NCBI GenBank assembly: GCA_030268105.1
Contig: BSDZ01000015.1
Span: forward strand, 3,561,501-3,625,500
Reading direction: 5' to 3'
Length of the DNA stretch: 64,000 nucleotides
Source of the DNA: Volvox africanus
Taxonomy: Eukaryota > Chlorophyta > Chlorophyceae > Chlamydomonadales > Volvocaceae
The notes beneath the pieces are model-generated. The model ran no database searches, was not told the DNA's origin, and saw only the letters and a list, made by a program, of their open reading frames with translations. Made by a program: the position numbers and the translations under genes. Each line of letters opens with the position of its first letter. The stretch's first letter is position 1. Below are positions 23,556 through 35,789 of this stretch, in pieces.

Positions 23556-25695
23556 TTAAAAAAACTGCGGCTTTGGGGGCGGTGGCCTGGGGGACGGTGG
23601 CAGCTTAGGGGGCGGTGGCCTGGGAAATGGCACCTTGGGGAAGGGTGGCTGCAGCTGCGGCCTGGGGGACGGCGGCGGGGGGGCCTCGGCTTATCCGACA
23701 GTGATGACGGAAGACTGCAATGGCCGTCGGAAGTCTCAACGCGGCAGAGGGACACCTGGATGTTGTCGTAAATCGTCAGAGGGCCGGTGGAGACCACCAG
23801 GCTTTATCCCAAATTAACTTGTCTGGCATTTTATGGGATCATGCTGATGATTTGAATTTTGCGGTCTTTGAATATATAGGACCCTGGGAAGCTGGTATCC
23901 TGTACGGACAACAACGCGGAATGAGAGCAGCTCGTTTAGCAGGAGATACGTACTATACATGTGTAAGATGATGACCCGGTGACGAATGGTGGGGAATACA
24001 TTCGACCACGTTGAATCCTTGCATGCATGCAGGTACGTATGTGAGCATGCAAATAAACATGCGGCGACGCGGACGAGGCCTTCAAAAGGACCTCCAATAG
24101 CCGCCCCTTGACTAACCAGAACCAAGTCGTATACTAGCACCGGTTGCCGTACGTGAATTATACACCTAAAGAGGCTCCAGGGGTACCCACATGCATGCAA
24201 CTCAATCGATCCTTCGGTATCACATCGATTGACCGAATAAGATTCGTTTCCCCAGCCATCCTCCGAGACGATATAACGTTTACCTAACTCACCATGGTCG
24301 GGTTCATCCCATGGATGTGAACCCGGTTGCTGTATGTGGAGCCCATTGCAGCATCACCGGCCTTTGGAACTCATAATGCAATATAGAGGTCCTTTGCAAG
24401 TGTGTTGTTGCCGTACATGGACCAGTTCGGAATCACACGCAAATAGTTTTTGTCTCCCGTGATGTAGGTAGCACCGGGGTAGACCGTAGCTAACAGACTG
24501 CAGCCACGCTCTCTTCCCGGGCAGTAGTGCTATACCCGCCCAGGGACACACACTTTGCAGCCCTGGTGGAGCCACGTAAGTGTGGTACGTGAACTGTGGA
24601 AAGAACGGCAGGCCCAGTTGTGCCCGAGGCAATGGCCCACCAGCTGCACCCCCTGGTGATGGCGGTGGAGCAGCCCGGCTTAACCACTGCTGCTTGGAAA
24701 TAACGTATGCCGAACTTTCCGTACGAATATTTTTTGAACTTTTCAGCAACGCCCCCATTGCCGTCGCCGTTGGGACCCATGTACAGCTCGGTAACCATGT
24801 CCACGTCCAGGGAGGGCGCATAACCGCACGCGCTGTAGACCAGGATCATGACGGGCAGTTTGTAGTCAACATTGGCTATTAGAGCATAGCATACATAGCA
24901 GGTCCATAAGAGTAAGTTGGGCATGTACATGCATGCGCAGCACAACCGCTGTCACGCGGGGTGCCCCATGGTACGTAGACCAGTCCCCACACCGGGGTTC
25001 CAACTCACCACTTGGATTATGTCGCCGGGAGATACAGGACCAACTTTATTGGGATAAACCTCGGGGTCTGCTGGCCGTGGCGGTACCTTAAAGGCTTGCC
25101 CAGTGCCTTTGTGCTAGTATTCTGCCCATTAACTGCACCGTTAGGATACAAGTATGTCTGTGGGGGTAAGGTGGGCAAGCAAGAAGTGGTATGGTTAATC
25201 TCATTACATGAGTCAACGACGAAGCGCCCTTGCATGCGGGGCCTGCGTGCGTGTATGTGCGTATATGCATGCTGTAGTATCCTGATTGGGGTGCCTACGG
25301 GTTGTATATACCCGGGATGGACCGTGTCTATCTGGACATCTTCCGATCTATCGGGCCATTGCTGCATGCATGTACGTAGGCGGATATGATAAGAAGTACA
25401 ACATGCATGCGTGCGTGCTGACGACGATAGCACGCACAGCTAGCCTGCCTTTCGCAATCTGAAAGTCACTCTCGCTTTGTATTGGTATGACCAAAGAATG
25501 AATCCGCCATGGCTGGGTCCTTGATAAAGCAAAGCTGTGGAAGTTTTGAAGGGCCGGCGACGCGCCATTTATATATACCATCCATGCGTGCCTGGGGATG
25601 CATGCATGTGTGTAATAAGGACTTCACCTGCCGGTAACCACAGTACCTGCAGACAGAGCTGCGAGTGCCATGGCGAAGGTAGTCCATATCCTCAT
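23556..25695 (-). pseudogene. Gametolysin/VMP-type metalloprotease (peptidase M11), catalytic segment deleted
   Basis: Family members are secreted zinc proteases that cut Hyp-rich cell wall or matrix proteins. Exon 1 (25628-25695) encodes a signal peptide (MRIWTTFAMALAALSAGTVV) and ends at a GTGAAG donor. The next exon (about 25009-25242) has GRFVVDSCNEINH but changes frame near 25120 before SPGDIIQV. The M11 core follows: LPVMILVYSACGYAPSLDVD and FKKYSYGKF, then in another frame TYHTYVAPPGL and CPWAGIALLPGKRAWLQS. The segment that should carry (H/Q)EXXH and the Met-turn is absent. Sequence jumps at about 24460 to the C-terminal TGDKNYLRVIPNW, which then meets an in-frame stop before VPKAGDAAMGSTYS. 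LVVSTGPLTIYDNIQVSLC and a Pro-rich tail (PPSPRPPPPKP) end it at 23556. The signs are frameshifts, a stop and loss of the active site. Confidence 0.8.
25270..25390 (-). repeat. Repeat family B copy (in an intron of the M11 remnant)
   Basis: Read on the minus strand it starts CATATCCGCCTAC, then has GCAGCA, GGCCCGAT and CGGAAGATGTCCAGA, and ends near CCCGTAGGCACCCCAATCAG. The same order occurs at 30055, 36825 and 41005 on the plus strand. Confidence 0.75.
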
Positions 25696-26342
25696 GGTGG
25701 GTGACTGAGTGAGATAAGTTGTTGAATAATAATGTTATCAGATGTCATCAGTGCCATACGACGCCATCAGTGCGAATCTCTAGAAATATGAAGGGATATA
25801 TACCACAAGCATATTGGAAATTGCTATATTCCTTATAATAATGATATAATTGGATACGCAGGGTGCGTTTGCGGGTGGTAGCTTGCACGATCAACCGAAG
25901 GCATGAACGAAAGAACCAACTGCAACATAGAAGTCATAGCAATAGGACCCGCCTTACGTAACGTCAACGCCATGCCATGCGCCATGTTTTCTATATTTAT
26001 CTATCTCAATAAACATTAATATATACATCAACATACCTGCCTAGCTAGCTATGCGATGTCGAATTCAGGTCGAATACAGCTCAGGCTGCAAATCTACGTC
26101 TACTCATGGAGTGGGCTCATATTCCACTCAATGAGTGGATCCTGGACAACCTATTATAAAAGTATGCTTGCGTCATGCATATTTTGGATCATAAGGCTCC
26201 GTTTTTATACTGCGCTCCTCACTCCCATAGCTTGCACACGGCACAAACGGAATCACGAACGGCAACCCCACGACGCAGATTTTCCTTGCAAGCCAGATAT
26301 GTGCTAATAAAACTATATTATGGACAAAACAAATTTACATAA
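25696..26342. other. Upstream region of the M11 remnant, no gene seen
   Basis: AT-richer spacer with GCTAGCTAGC-type palindromes and no ORF of protein-like composition. It would hold the old promoter of the M11 gene. Confidence 0.4.
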
Positions 26343-27440
26343 CTAGGCAGAAGTGACTGCAGCTAAGGTGGCTGCGAACACAAGCAACAGTTGTAAAACA
26401 AACAAACTCCACTCCTCGTCACCGGAAGCCGACTTCTCTGCCATTCTTACGGAATTGTCAGAGGTCAGTGTTAGATCTGGGCTTATATGTGACTGCGAGC
26501 TAATGATGTTGGTAGCTACACAATCATCCGTCGCGTCATCCTGACGATGTGAGACTCGGGAGACTTTTTGAAGCATATCAGTACGCAATCCCCGTCTGTT
26601 GCGCAAGCAGCCAAGGCCTGATTGGATAGTACCACCAGACTTACGAGCATTAGTGCATGCGTCCATCCGTCAGCCAGCAAGTCAGCCAGCCAGCCACCCT
26701 GACTACCGTGACTTCCCTTTTAGGCTGTTGGGCATGGGGATGTAGCTGGGGATGAGGAGGACCACATGGTGGTATACCACCATTCATGTCCTGACTACTG
26801 TAACTTCCCGTTCAGACTTTTAGGCAACAACAAACTAGAGGGGTCATGATGCCTGAAGCCGAGGTGGAAGGTTGATTTGTGCGCATATCCGGGGAGATGA
26901 GGTGGATGTTAATGATAAGGTGATGTTGTAGCATCATTCTTGTCCTGACCACTATGACGCCATTAGTGTAGTATTCTGGGTTATCTACGGGTAGTGTCCA
27001 GAATTGGACCGCAGACGGTCATCCGGTCCGGTTGGGCCTTTGTAGGCGGACACAACAGAGATACAACAATTAGGACCTTCCGTCCGACCAAACATTTCAG
27101 ACTATGTATCATATGTTGAGTTCCTGGCCCTGACAGCTAGACACTGTTCGAGCCACTCATACACAGCTGTCACACACACGCTACCCACCAGTCACCCAAA
27201 ATTTGAATTGCAATCCAATTTATACATAGATGAAATGTTTACCTGATTGCAAAAAGTAGCGGAACGATGCTTGCAAGCTGATTTCGCCCGGAAGGTTTGG
27301 AAGATTGCAGCGCAATTGCTTGGGCCGGAGGGAGAAGGGCCGGAGCTGCGAAGATCCTCTGATACACGCAACGCCTTTTGTTGAAATCAGCAAAGCGCCC
27401 GGCCCCTCGTGGGCCGTATTACTTGCTCTGACATTCTTTC
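26343..27440 (-). CDS. Possible last exons of a surface protein with hydrophobic C-terminus
   Basis: The frame 26343-26666 ends with charged residues and then EWSLFVLQLLLVFAATLAAV, three residues before the stop. A terminal hydrophobic stretch with no basic tail is the pattern of a GPI-anchor signal. Upstream on the same strand, a Cys-containing frame (about 27252-27395) reads SGPSNCAAIFQTFRAKSACK and ends at CAG followed by GTAAAC, a good donor. The two could be exons of one gene, but I could not match phase with confidence and I recognise no domain. A family-B-like repeat (about 26985-27060) lies in the putative intron. Confidence 0.3.
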
Positions 27441-29420
27441 GTATATGAGTGTTGCTCACATTTCAACACCTTTACACCTATATAAGTTTTAAATTATTTT
27501 CTGTGTCTGTAAAAGCGCAAGTCGCAGCGCAGCAGCGTTTGGGTAAACTTTGCGCATTATAAAAAGCTTTGTTCAATCCAATTCATTCAATCCGTTTGTG
27601 AAATTACAAAAGTTCTTTGAGGCCGTCGGTGCGTTTCGAAATCCACTCTTTGAGTAGGTGATGCTTCAATTCCAGCGTAATACGACCCCCCAAGATGATA
27701 CATATGAACAATAGATAGTGATACGTAATCAGTAATAATTCTCAGGTTTTGGTTTTAAAGGAAGCTTGAAGTGGTGCACGCTTACCATTTTCATTATTAG
27801 GTTTTATTGTGTGCATGCACACCTACGTACCATGCATTGTCGGCAGGCTACCTACCGTCGTCGTATCCATTCCATTATTACAATTATTATTATTATAAAA
27901 GTTGGAATAATAATTCCATCTTTTTACTTCTGGATAAATCGAACAAATGAAGATGCTTGTGGGCTGTTGTCGCTCGTGTGTCAGAGCTTATCGCTCTCTT
28001 AATGAAAACCGCACACATGTACAGCTGCGCTGTTGGCAGCTAGCACTGCCATCATCACGATGCTACCTGCACCCGTTTGTTGCGCTAGCTAGCCCTCGCT
28101 AGCAGTCCCTGCGGCGGTACGCGGCTGTCGGGCCAAGGCCTCCCAACCAAAACGTCAGTTGTTGTAATTGTAAAAGGGTGGACTTTTATTTTGTTAAAAA
28201 TTCACATACTCAACAAAATATAAAACTATATTTGTTTATATATAGTTTTGTGCAAAATACTAAATCTACATATTCAACAAAATATAAAACCACGTAGCAG
28301 GTCCGCATAGTAGGTTTACCTGTTTAAACAAAATTGGCGGGTAATTCCCAGCACGGCCCACCAGCGAAGCCCCAGCTTCCATAATATCTTACATACGTGA
28401 AAGAGGGATAATTGATTCAAACTACATATAAGCGACGTTGACACACAGCAAATAATAGGTTCTGCGTGCTTGCGTGCAAAGATAGAGATAGGGAGTGATC
28501 AAACCTACCTAAGGTCCATGCATGCATTCGAGAAATAAACAAGCCCGGCAAGCCACGCCTGCTTGCTGCCCTACCTGCTGTAGAGGTCTGCAGTTAGGAC
28601 TAACTAACTAACGACATGCATACATATGTAGCTTGCATTCTCTTCTACTGGTAAAGGAGCGCTACCTCATTCGGCGTCACCAATCTAACCATAATGAATA
28701 TATTAAAGGAAAGACTTGATCCACCCTACAGATTGCATCTAATCCGGATCCAGATAACATAATAATAGTAATAGTATCAATAATGCATTTTGTTTCGGTC
28801 TCCCTCAAAGGTCAAACAGTCACTTATATATCGCTGTGTGATGGTCGATAAATGTGTATTCAACCAGTTCCATATTTAACCATTCCTTCTTAATTACATC
28901 CATACGATGAGGTTTTGATTCCTGCACTTACAGGCACAGGACTACTCGACCGTAAACCCTGGTGCTGCCGTTCAGCAACATACATTACTAATGCGTGGCC
29001 GGATCGATCATGTTATTAATTGGTGTGAATACTATTAATATTAGGGAAACATCAGAGAAGAAGATATCCAGCTAGCTAGCTAGCAGCGCCGTCCAGCACT
29101 GATACCATCTGCACAACCGAAATAAAGCCGATTGTTTTTGCAAGCGAGGATCTTTTTCGACATCATCATCAGAGTAAGATAGAAGGATGCCTCTATCTTA
29201 TCCCACGCATGCATTCTACGTGGCTGGGTACGTACGGCGTTTATTTCCTTCAATCCTTTCCCCATACGAATGAATGACATAAAAAACGGCGGTCGTCCTC
29301 ATCAACGGCGCCCGCATCCTCAACCGGTTTTCCCAGCTCCCTGCCCAGCCTCCCAAGATTGGCAGTGGACACGAACCCCCTGCCTTCTGTCCATCCGTTC
29401 CCCGTCCGCACCTGACCCCC
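27441..29420. other. About 2 kb without a recognisable gene
   Basis: AT-rich and short frames only. There is a direct repeat of about 24 bp (CAACAAAATATAAAAC shared at about 28210 and 28274). Confidence 0.4.
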
Positions 29421-29757
29421 CTACCCACTTTCTCTGCTTTCCTCGTCGATCACCCACCGCGCAACTCCATCCACACACGACTCCGCATCCGCAGCACCTT
29501 TGAACTCCTCCCGCTCGCGCAGCTCCTGCACCAGCGCCAGTGCCTTGACTACTTCGGCCGCTGCGGACCGTCTCGCCGGGTCGGGTTCCCAGCAGCTCAG
29601 GAGGAGGGACTCCAGCAGGGCAGGTCATCTACCTCGAGGAATGTCGTCCGTTGGCGGACGGATCTTCAGCAATGAAACACAGAAAACGACCTGCATCGTC
29701 TCGTCCGCCGCGGTATACATACAGCAGCAGGCGGTGAGTGTGCAGGAGAGCGAGTAA

Positions 29758-29809
<52 letters not shown>

Positions 29810-29976
29810 TAGAGAGAGAGATCGGTAATACAGTGCGTAGCCTCTCCATCCCCACGCACCCTCGCCTTTATTTTGTTCACTCTTTCCATTTGTCGTACCT
29901 GGAACGTGGAGGATCCCGCCCACGGCCGAGTACCCGATAGCATCTCCCAAAGAATGATGCCCAGCGAGTAAATATA
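29421..29976 (-). pseudogene. C-lobe of a TKL-type protein kinase with an in-frame TGA
   Basis: Two exons fit in phase 0. The first, 29899-29976, after a ATGCAG acceptor, reads YIYSLGIILWEMLSGTRPWA (subdomain IX) and ends at TTCCAG followed by GTACGA. The second, 29421-29690, starts with VVFCVSLLKIRPPTDDIP (subdomain X) and continues to LLESLLLSCWEPDPARRSAA and VVKALALVQELRE (subdomain XI, with the conserved Arg). It ends at a TAG at 29421-29423. Between DDIPRGR and PALLES a TGA at 29625-29627 lies in frame, with no room for an intron around it. I find no N-lobe, HRD or DFG motif between this and 30905. The intron holds an (AC)n(AG)n tract. This is best read as a decayed kinase gene; a sequence error at the TGA is the alternative. 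Confidence 0.8.
29760..29822. repeat. (AC)n(AG)n compound dinucleotide tract
   Basis: Lies in the intron between the two kinase exons. Confidence 0.95.
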
Positions 29977-30054
29977 CTGCATAAGGGATATTGATCCGTA
30001 GTTGGGCTTCGGTAGCTTCATCTAAGGTGAAGATGTGAAAAAGGGGGCAGCCAA

Positions 30055-30250
30055 TATCCGCCTAGATGCAGCAAAGGCCCGATGGATCGGGAGATGTCCA
30101 GATTGTCACTGTCCATTCCAAATATAGTCTTATTGTAACACCCCTAATTAAGTTTGACAATAGGGCTGTCAGACTTAATTAGCCTGGCCGATGATTGGCA
30201 GGGAACTTATAGACACCCTAATCAGGATACCTAACCACGAGGTGCGTCAC
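30055..30250 (+). repeat. Repeat family B copy
   Basis: Starts ATCCGCCTAGATGCAGCAAA, then GGCCCGAT and GGGAGATGTCCAGATTG, and ends near CCTAATCAGGATACC. It lies just upstream of the kinase C-lobe exon, where the missing kinase exons would be expected. Confidence 0.75.
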
Positions 30251-30904
30251 ACAACTGGGGCCGGCCCTGCCCCCAAACGCATAGATTATTTGAGCTATCT
30301 TACGACAGTAATAGGTCTTACTTATGTAATATTCAACTAGCTATTCACTGTGTGTGATACAAACTACTGTAACCTCCTGTTTTCTTGTGATTGAACAACA
30401 CCATTTTGAATACATCACAAACGTCTCCCACGCGCGCACATCTTGGTTTTGGCATATGAAGATGACGATTTTGATCAAGAAATGACGAATGGAGATGATA
30501 AATCTCCAGTACGGCTTGGCTTCCAACTGAATAGAGATAGAGATAGGGATAGAGAAATGCTCATAAAGATATAAATTGTATTATGAGCACCGACGTGCGC
30601 TCATAGATACTCATATACATATAACCTGCGGAAGGATCATTGGGGTCTTTCCCTTTTCGGCTGCGAGAGGGCTGTGGGTCGTAGTACCTCAGAGTCCTCT
30701 TGCAGTCGAATATATAAAGCTGACCAGTAGCGGAGTTGACGCCTTAGTTGATTCGGCAGATTCCGCTGGATGCTGGTGGTGGGTGCTGAACCTGGGAAAA
30801 CCACTGATTTCGGAGAAGTCGGCATGGGAGACTGGATGAGGGTGCCCCGAAACACCGGGGAAGGTAGGGACTGCCAGGTTAGTGGCCACGGGTGATGTAC
30901 CCCC

Positions 30905-31250
30905 CTATCCTACACACACACATATAACAAAGGCATAGACCCGCAGATTAGTCAGTAAGCCCACTATGCTCACGTATGCTCCCACCAGACAATGTGTATC
31001 GATCATTCGTATGACGTAGCCGGTCTGCATTTGAAGATCGAGTCCATTGCGGTCGAAATCGATGGATGCTATGTCGACGTACAGCCCCACGGCCGACCAG
31101 CAGCGGCTCAGATCCCACTGGGAGGGGTCACTGACGCATGGATTGGGATTGGGTGATGGGACCCTTGGGATGGCCTGCTGCGTCGTGCCGACTTCCCATG
31201 GGGGCCGGGGTGCTGTGGCGACGGACTTGACGGTCTCGGCAAGAGGCCGT
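30905..31250 (-). CDS. Possible extracellular exon of the decayed receptor kinase
   Basis: A minus-strand frame of about 115 codons with ordinary composition: PSPNPNPCVSDPSQWDLSRC, then WSAVGLYVDIASIDFDRNGL and QTGYVIRMIDTH. Extracellular parts of volvocine membrane kinases often carry a similar hydrophobic beta-rich segment ending in a G-Y-V stretch, from family knowledge. It lies upstream of the C-lobe exons on the same strand, and the frame runs into stops just beyond 30905. There is no direct proof that the two belong together. Confidence 0.35.
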
Positions 31251-31378
31251 CATACATATACATATACATATATCTACATGCCCGTACCTATTTTGGTGGG
31301 CGTACACGCATACATGCATACCGTATTCGTTGGTTGTCCTTCATTATCGCAGGTTGGAAAACACTATAACAAGAGATT

Positions 31379-31760
31379 CGTGCGTTAGGCTTGCGTTAGG
31401 CTGCGTTAGGTCGCGTATGTGTGCGTAAGGCTGCGTTTTGTGCGTTAGAGATTGCGTTAGCCTAACGCGAGCCTAACGCAAAGAAATAGAAAACTTGACA
31501 GAACGTCTGTTATAGTGCGTCGTTTTCAAGTTTGTTTAAATGAAAACAATATTTATAATGAGTATAAAAGTTCCCTGCAATTTTTATTACGTTTCGTGGT
31601 GCTCGAAAATCCGGGGCTTGCGTATGTTCTAACGCGAGCCTAACGCAAACCTAACGCACGCGATCGCAAACCTAATGCACGCGTTAACTTTACGCAAACA
31701 GCTTGCGTATATCTTGCGTACAGTGCGTTACCATACGCACGTAACGCACTGTAACGCAGT
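31379..31760. repeat. Left subterminal repeat region of the CACTA element
   Basis: At least ten exact GCGTTAG/CTAACGC heptamers plus variants (GCGTAAG, GTAACGC), in direct and inverted orientation, in two clusters (31379-31480 and 31625-31760). Confidence 0.9.
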
Positions 31761-32588
31761 TTACGCAAAGTTTATGTAGATAGCGCATAATAATGTTCGG
31801 AGCACGGGTTCGCCGGATTTATTTAGTTTGCTTACTTGCTCTTATTGTGCAGTAGCATTGGAGACTTTGTGCATAAAATATCTTCAAAGTTAATTTAGGA
31901 TAGCGCTATGAATACTAGTCGTTGTACAAGAGATTGCTCTGGTGAACGCTTGTTAACATCGCTAAATCGCTACCATTATATGGATTTAGAACCTGTACAT
32001 GTGGCTTACTTTGTAACATAAAAGTGCCACACATGTCTGTTCATGGCTACCTTTCTAGTTATGGAAGGGTTTCTAATTATTGAGCAGCAAGCTGCCGGAG
32101 TTAGCAAGCGTGGGTAAGGATCGCGGAAAGTTAGCAACAGCAAACCTTACACAGTAGCCAGGCAACAATGTTGCCAGATGGAGACCCAAACAAAGTCACC
32201 AAGAGCCACAGTTACACATCAAGCAGGCCCCCAAAATTATATAGCCTTTTCCGGCAAGCACCATAGCAGCTTTGCGTAGGTGTGAAAATTGACCATGAAA
32301 ATTGACCATGTGTGAGTCGTACTCTATGACCCCAATGCTTCCCAAATCCAGACATATTGCAAGGCAGATTAGTTCAATCGCTGCACGGGAATGAATACTT
32401 CAACGGATTCACGCCACAATTTTCAGCACGGTTATTATTTTGTCATCGCATAAAAAAACGTCATGCACATTTTAAGGGGAAGGCTTGGAACCAGGCTCAG
32501 AAGAAACTAACTATCCATATATCCCGAAAACAGCCATCTGTTCAATTGGTATCCCCTGAAGTAAGCAGAATCAGTATACGAAAGGATC

Positions 32589-35163
32589 ATGATCGTGGTG
32601 AGCCATCAAAGCGGAACAGGTCATATGAGCAGGCCGCCATCAACACGGCAATGTGCCGTACAACCTCGACAGCAGCCTGAAGAATCCACGGGTCCTCATT
32701 GCGAAGGATATTCAACGTGTGCCGCATCTGCAGCCCGTTTGGGATGCTTTGCTGCTGGCTTTGCACAAGTGGCTGACTTACAGCCAAGAGTTATGGTCGA
32801 CTGCTTCAAGAAGAAATGGCAAAAGTACGTACATGTTTATTTTCCTACTGTTATGCTTCTAGTGATTATCTTGTTTGTGGTCATCATACATGCCATCCAT
32901 ATCATTAGCTTACTTTCAGTGGGGACAGACAACAATAGAATGAAGCATGCACAGTATAAAAAGTAAGCACTTTTATTCGGTGCATCCCATGTACTTTGTA
33001 GATACGCAACGGATTACAATGCCCAACATGCAAGGTACGAAAAGGTGAAGGCCACCCAAAAGGAGGAACTTGCCTGCAAGCCAGGTTTGTGAGCTCGTAC
33101 TGCTACTTGTCATCCATATACTTTTTTACAACATATTTTGATCAGGTTGTTTGATAAAAAAAATCCTTTCTATGTATTTTGAAAAATGGAATATGGGGTA
33201 AACGCGGGCCAAAGATTTGTTTTACGACAAAGGGCATGCCATGCCTCTTACGCTATGTACGGGATTACGAAAACTTTCGACAATGATGTGTATCATGGCA
33301 TCTGGCGTTGATGTTCGTCTTCACATTATTTTTATGTAGATGAGTTTGAGAAGAAGCCATGGAAGAAGCTGTGGAACAAGGAGTCTTGGGCAGCCTGGAG
33401 GAGCTTCAAGTACGCTCAGCCAGATAACCCAGATGCGGGTCCCAGTGAGTGCCGCATTGTGATGGAGGATTTGAATGTGACAGATCGGCAACAGGAGCTT
33501 ATTAATGCACTTGTGCAGCGGAAGCAGATTGAAAGCAGTAAGACATCCTTTGCCGTACCAGCCACTCCAGTGCCGGTTGGAGCTGGTGGAACAGCTCAGC
33601 ATACACCAGGCCTTGGTGCACTGGAGTTGCCAAAAGGCACTACGGTAAGATGCGATTATGCATGTGTTCACTTTAATTATTGCTGCTGCTTCGCTACCAT
33701 AATAGTACATACTTCTTAGTATGTTTGCAGAAAGTACATCACAGTTCATGCATAACCTTTGTTTTTTATTTTAGCTAGTGCAGCAATAACAATGTTTTCA
33801 TGCCTTTATTTCCTTGTTTACAAAATGCTTAATTGCTACCAAACCGCAGAAAAGCGGCCGAAATGACGAGCCGCCAGGAACTCAGGATGGGCGCACTAGC
33901 AAACGCCAAAAGTAGCCCGCACATGGTGAAGATGCATTGATGATGGTACTGGCTACCAATGCAGCTCGCATACATCAGAAGGAGGAGATCCAGGCCGCTC
34001 GACGCCGACAGGTTAGTCCAAATAATAGTGGTAAAGAGAGTGGTTGATGGGGTGTGCAAATTTCCAGGCGCGCTTAGCAAGGTTATTGCAGGATGGGTGA
34101 TGTACATTATGGATTGCATGTACAGGGATGTACAGGTCATTAATGTCCTTTAACCTGTTTTCTCCTTTTTGTCTTTTATGTAATTGTTCCTATTTTCCTC
34201 AAACATACTTCCTTTTCATGTAGGCAAAGAGTCCACAGCCCTCTAAGGCAAGGAACTCCAGCAGGAATGCTACGAACTCAAGCAAGGCGGCAGCGAAAAA
34301 GGTACAGCTCATTAATGAATATTCATCCTGTCTTCCCGTTTTAGTGAGTTGTAATTTTATGTTTCGTTCTATTCTTTTAATTTGCTGCGTGCTTTGTGGT
34401 TTGATGTGGTATACGTCGATTTGTTTTTCTCTTTTTAAATAGAAAATATAAGCTTATAATTTCTAAAATCCTATATGTATGTTAACGGTGGCCCTTGAAG
34501 GTAACAAACGACGGCAATGTGCGGGCATCCATGAAAGTGAGACGGACAAGCACGGGCATCAAAAGAAAGGTACAATATATTGAGGCCCGACATTAATTAC
34601 TTTTTAATTATATTTGCTATCACTACCTAGTCCCTTCACGTATTTTGGACCAGCAGGTGCCGGTGGAAGACAAGTCTACGGACGGTGACGACAATAATGA
34701 CAGTAACGACCACCGGCGAAAGAAGGTAAATTTCCTGAGTTCAGCTTGTTGTCTTAATTTCCTGCTTGTATGAATGTAATATTCTAATATGTGTTGTTTC
34801 GACTGATAAAGGTCAAGAGTGCTTCGGAAGATGTGCGATGTACACGGGCACGACGTCAACGTGGGAGCTCAGGGAGTAAGAAGAAACAGGTAACAAAGTG
34901 TCCACATACATAGTACCTAGAAGCACTGCCCATCCTAGACATGATTAAAAATCTCGTAACCGAAAATGATTGCTGGGTCGTGTCGGCTTAATTTACCTTT
35001 ATATATATGCATGTAAATAAGTATAATTTTCCTTTTCTGAACTTTTCAGGAGTTGTTTGAGGAGGAGTTGAGCAAGGACGAGAGGAGTGAGGACGAGCAG
35101 GATGATGCCACCAGTGCGCGAGAGGACGACGACAACGACGATAGTGAAATAGAAGACTATTAG
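32589..35163 (+). pseudogene. TNPA-like DNA-binding protein gene of the CACTA element, with a nonsense codon
   Basis: The 3' seven to eight exons fit in phase. The first ends LQPRVMVDCFKKKWQ at a GTACGT donor near 32825. Next are YATDYNAQHARYEKVKATQK (about 33002-33087); DEFEKKPWKKLWNKESWAAW and MEDLNVTDRQQELINALVQR (33341-33641); a 33840-34011 exon; then five short Lys-rich exons, most ending KK or KQ before GT. The last ends in an acidic tail (DERSEDEQDDATSAREDDDN) and a TAG at 35161-35163. The C-terminus is basic then acidic, as in proteins that bind DNA and recruit partners. The 33840 exon contains an in-frame TAG at 33913-33915, so this copy cannot make the full protein. Role as the element's subterminal-repeat binding protein is inferred from position. 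The 5' exons are uncertain; a frame at 32357-32680 may belong. A TGTAA polyadenylation-type word lies near 35415. Confidence 0.6.
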
Positions 35164-35789
35164 ATAGAACTAACATCTATCATGTTTGTTTCTAAGCTTA
35201 TGTTAGAGCGGGCTGCTAAATGTGCGGTGGCAGATGAAGTTAGGATGTATGTACCTAATGATGATTGAAATGATTGGTGCATGGTACAAATGATTATTGA
35301 ACTCATAAACGAAATTTGATTGGCAGGATTGGATGTGTAGAAATTTGATTGTTTCGTTGAATTAATGGGTAGTCACTCACCAATGGCTGCTTACCTGGAT
35401 GCTTTCCGAATAATGAGCTGTAAATTATTGCCTGAAATATCTTCATCTATCAAAACTGAAATCCTATTGATATTCTTCATAACAGCTACGTACATTATGA
35501 CAGGATGGTTTCCGTACACACAAAAATAATTCTGCAGCGGGTGGGCAAAACAGCAAACAATAACAAGAACGATAACTGAAACAGTAAAGAAATAACCAGA
35601 ACGACCAAAAGTAGTTGCAGTGAGCAGGAATGCGAGGCTGCCTCGTACACAAAGTGAAAGTGGCGCGAATGTTGCTATCGCACGCGTAAGACCTTGCGAA
35701 AGCGTGCGAATATGTTAGTTACATGCGTATAAAACTTTTACGCAACCCACAACTGCTAGCTGTGTACGCATTATTCGTAGCATACGTAA

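Noticed and set aside
29625..29627. In-frame TGA as a selenocysteine codon
   Set aside because: Position is a variable loop of a protein kinase, there is no known selenoprotein kinase, and the gene lacks its N-lobe; pseudogene is simpler.
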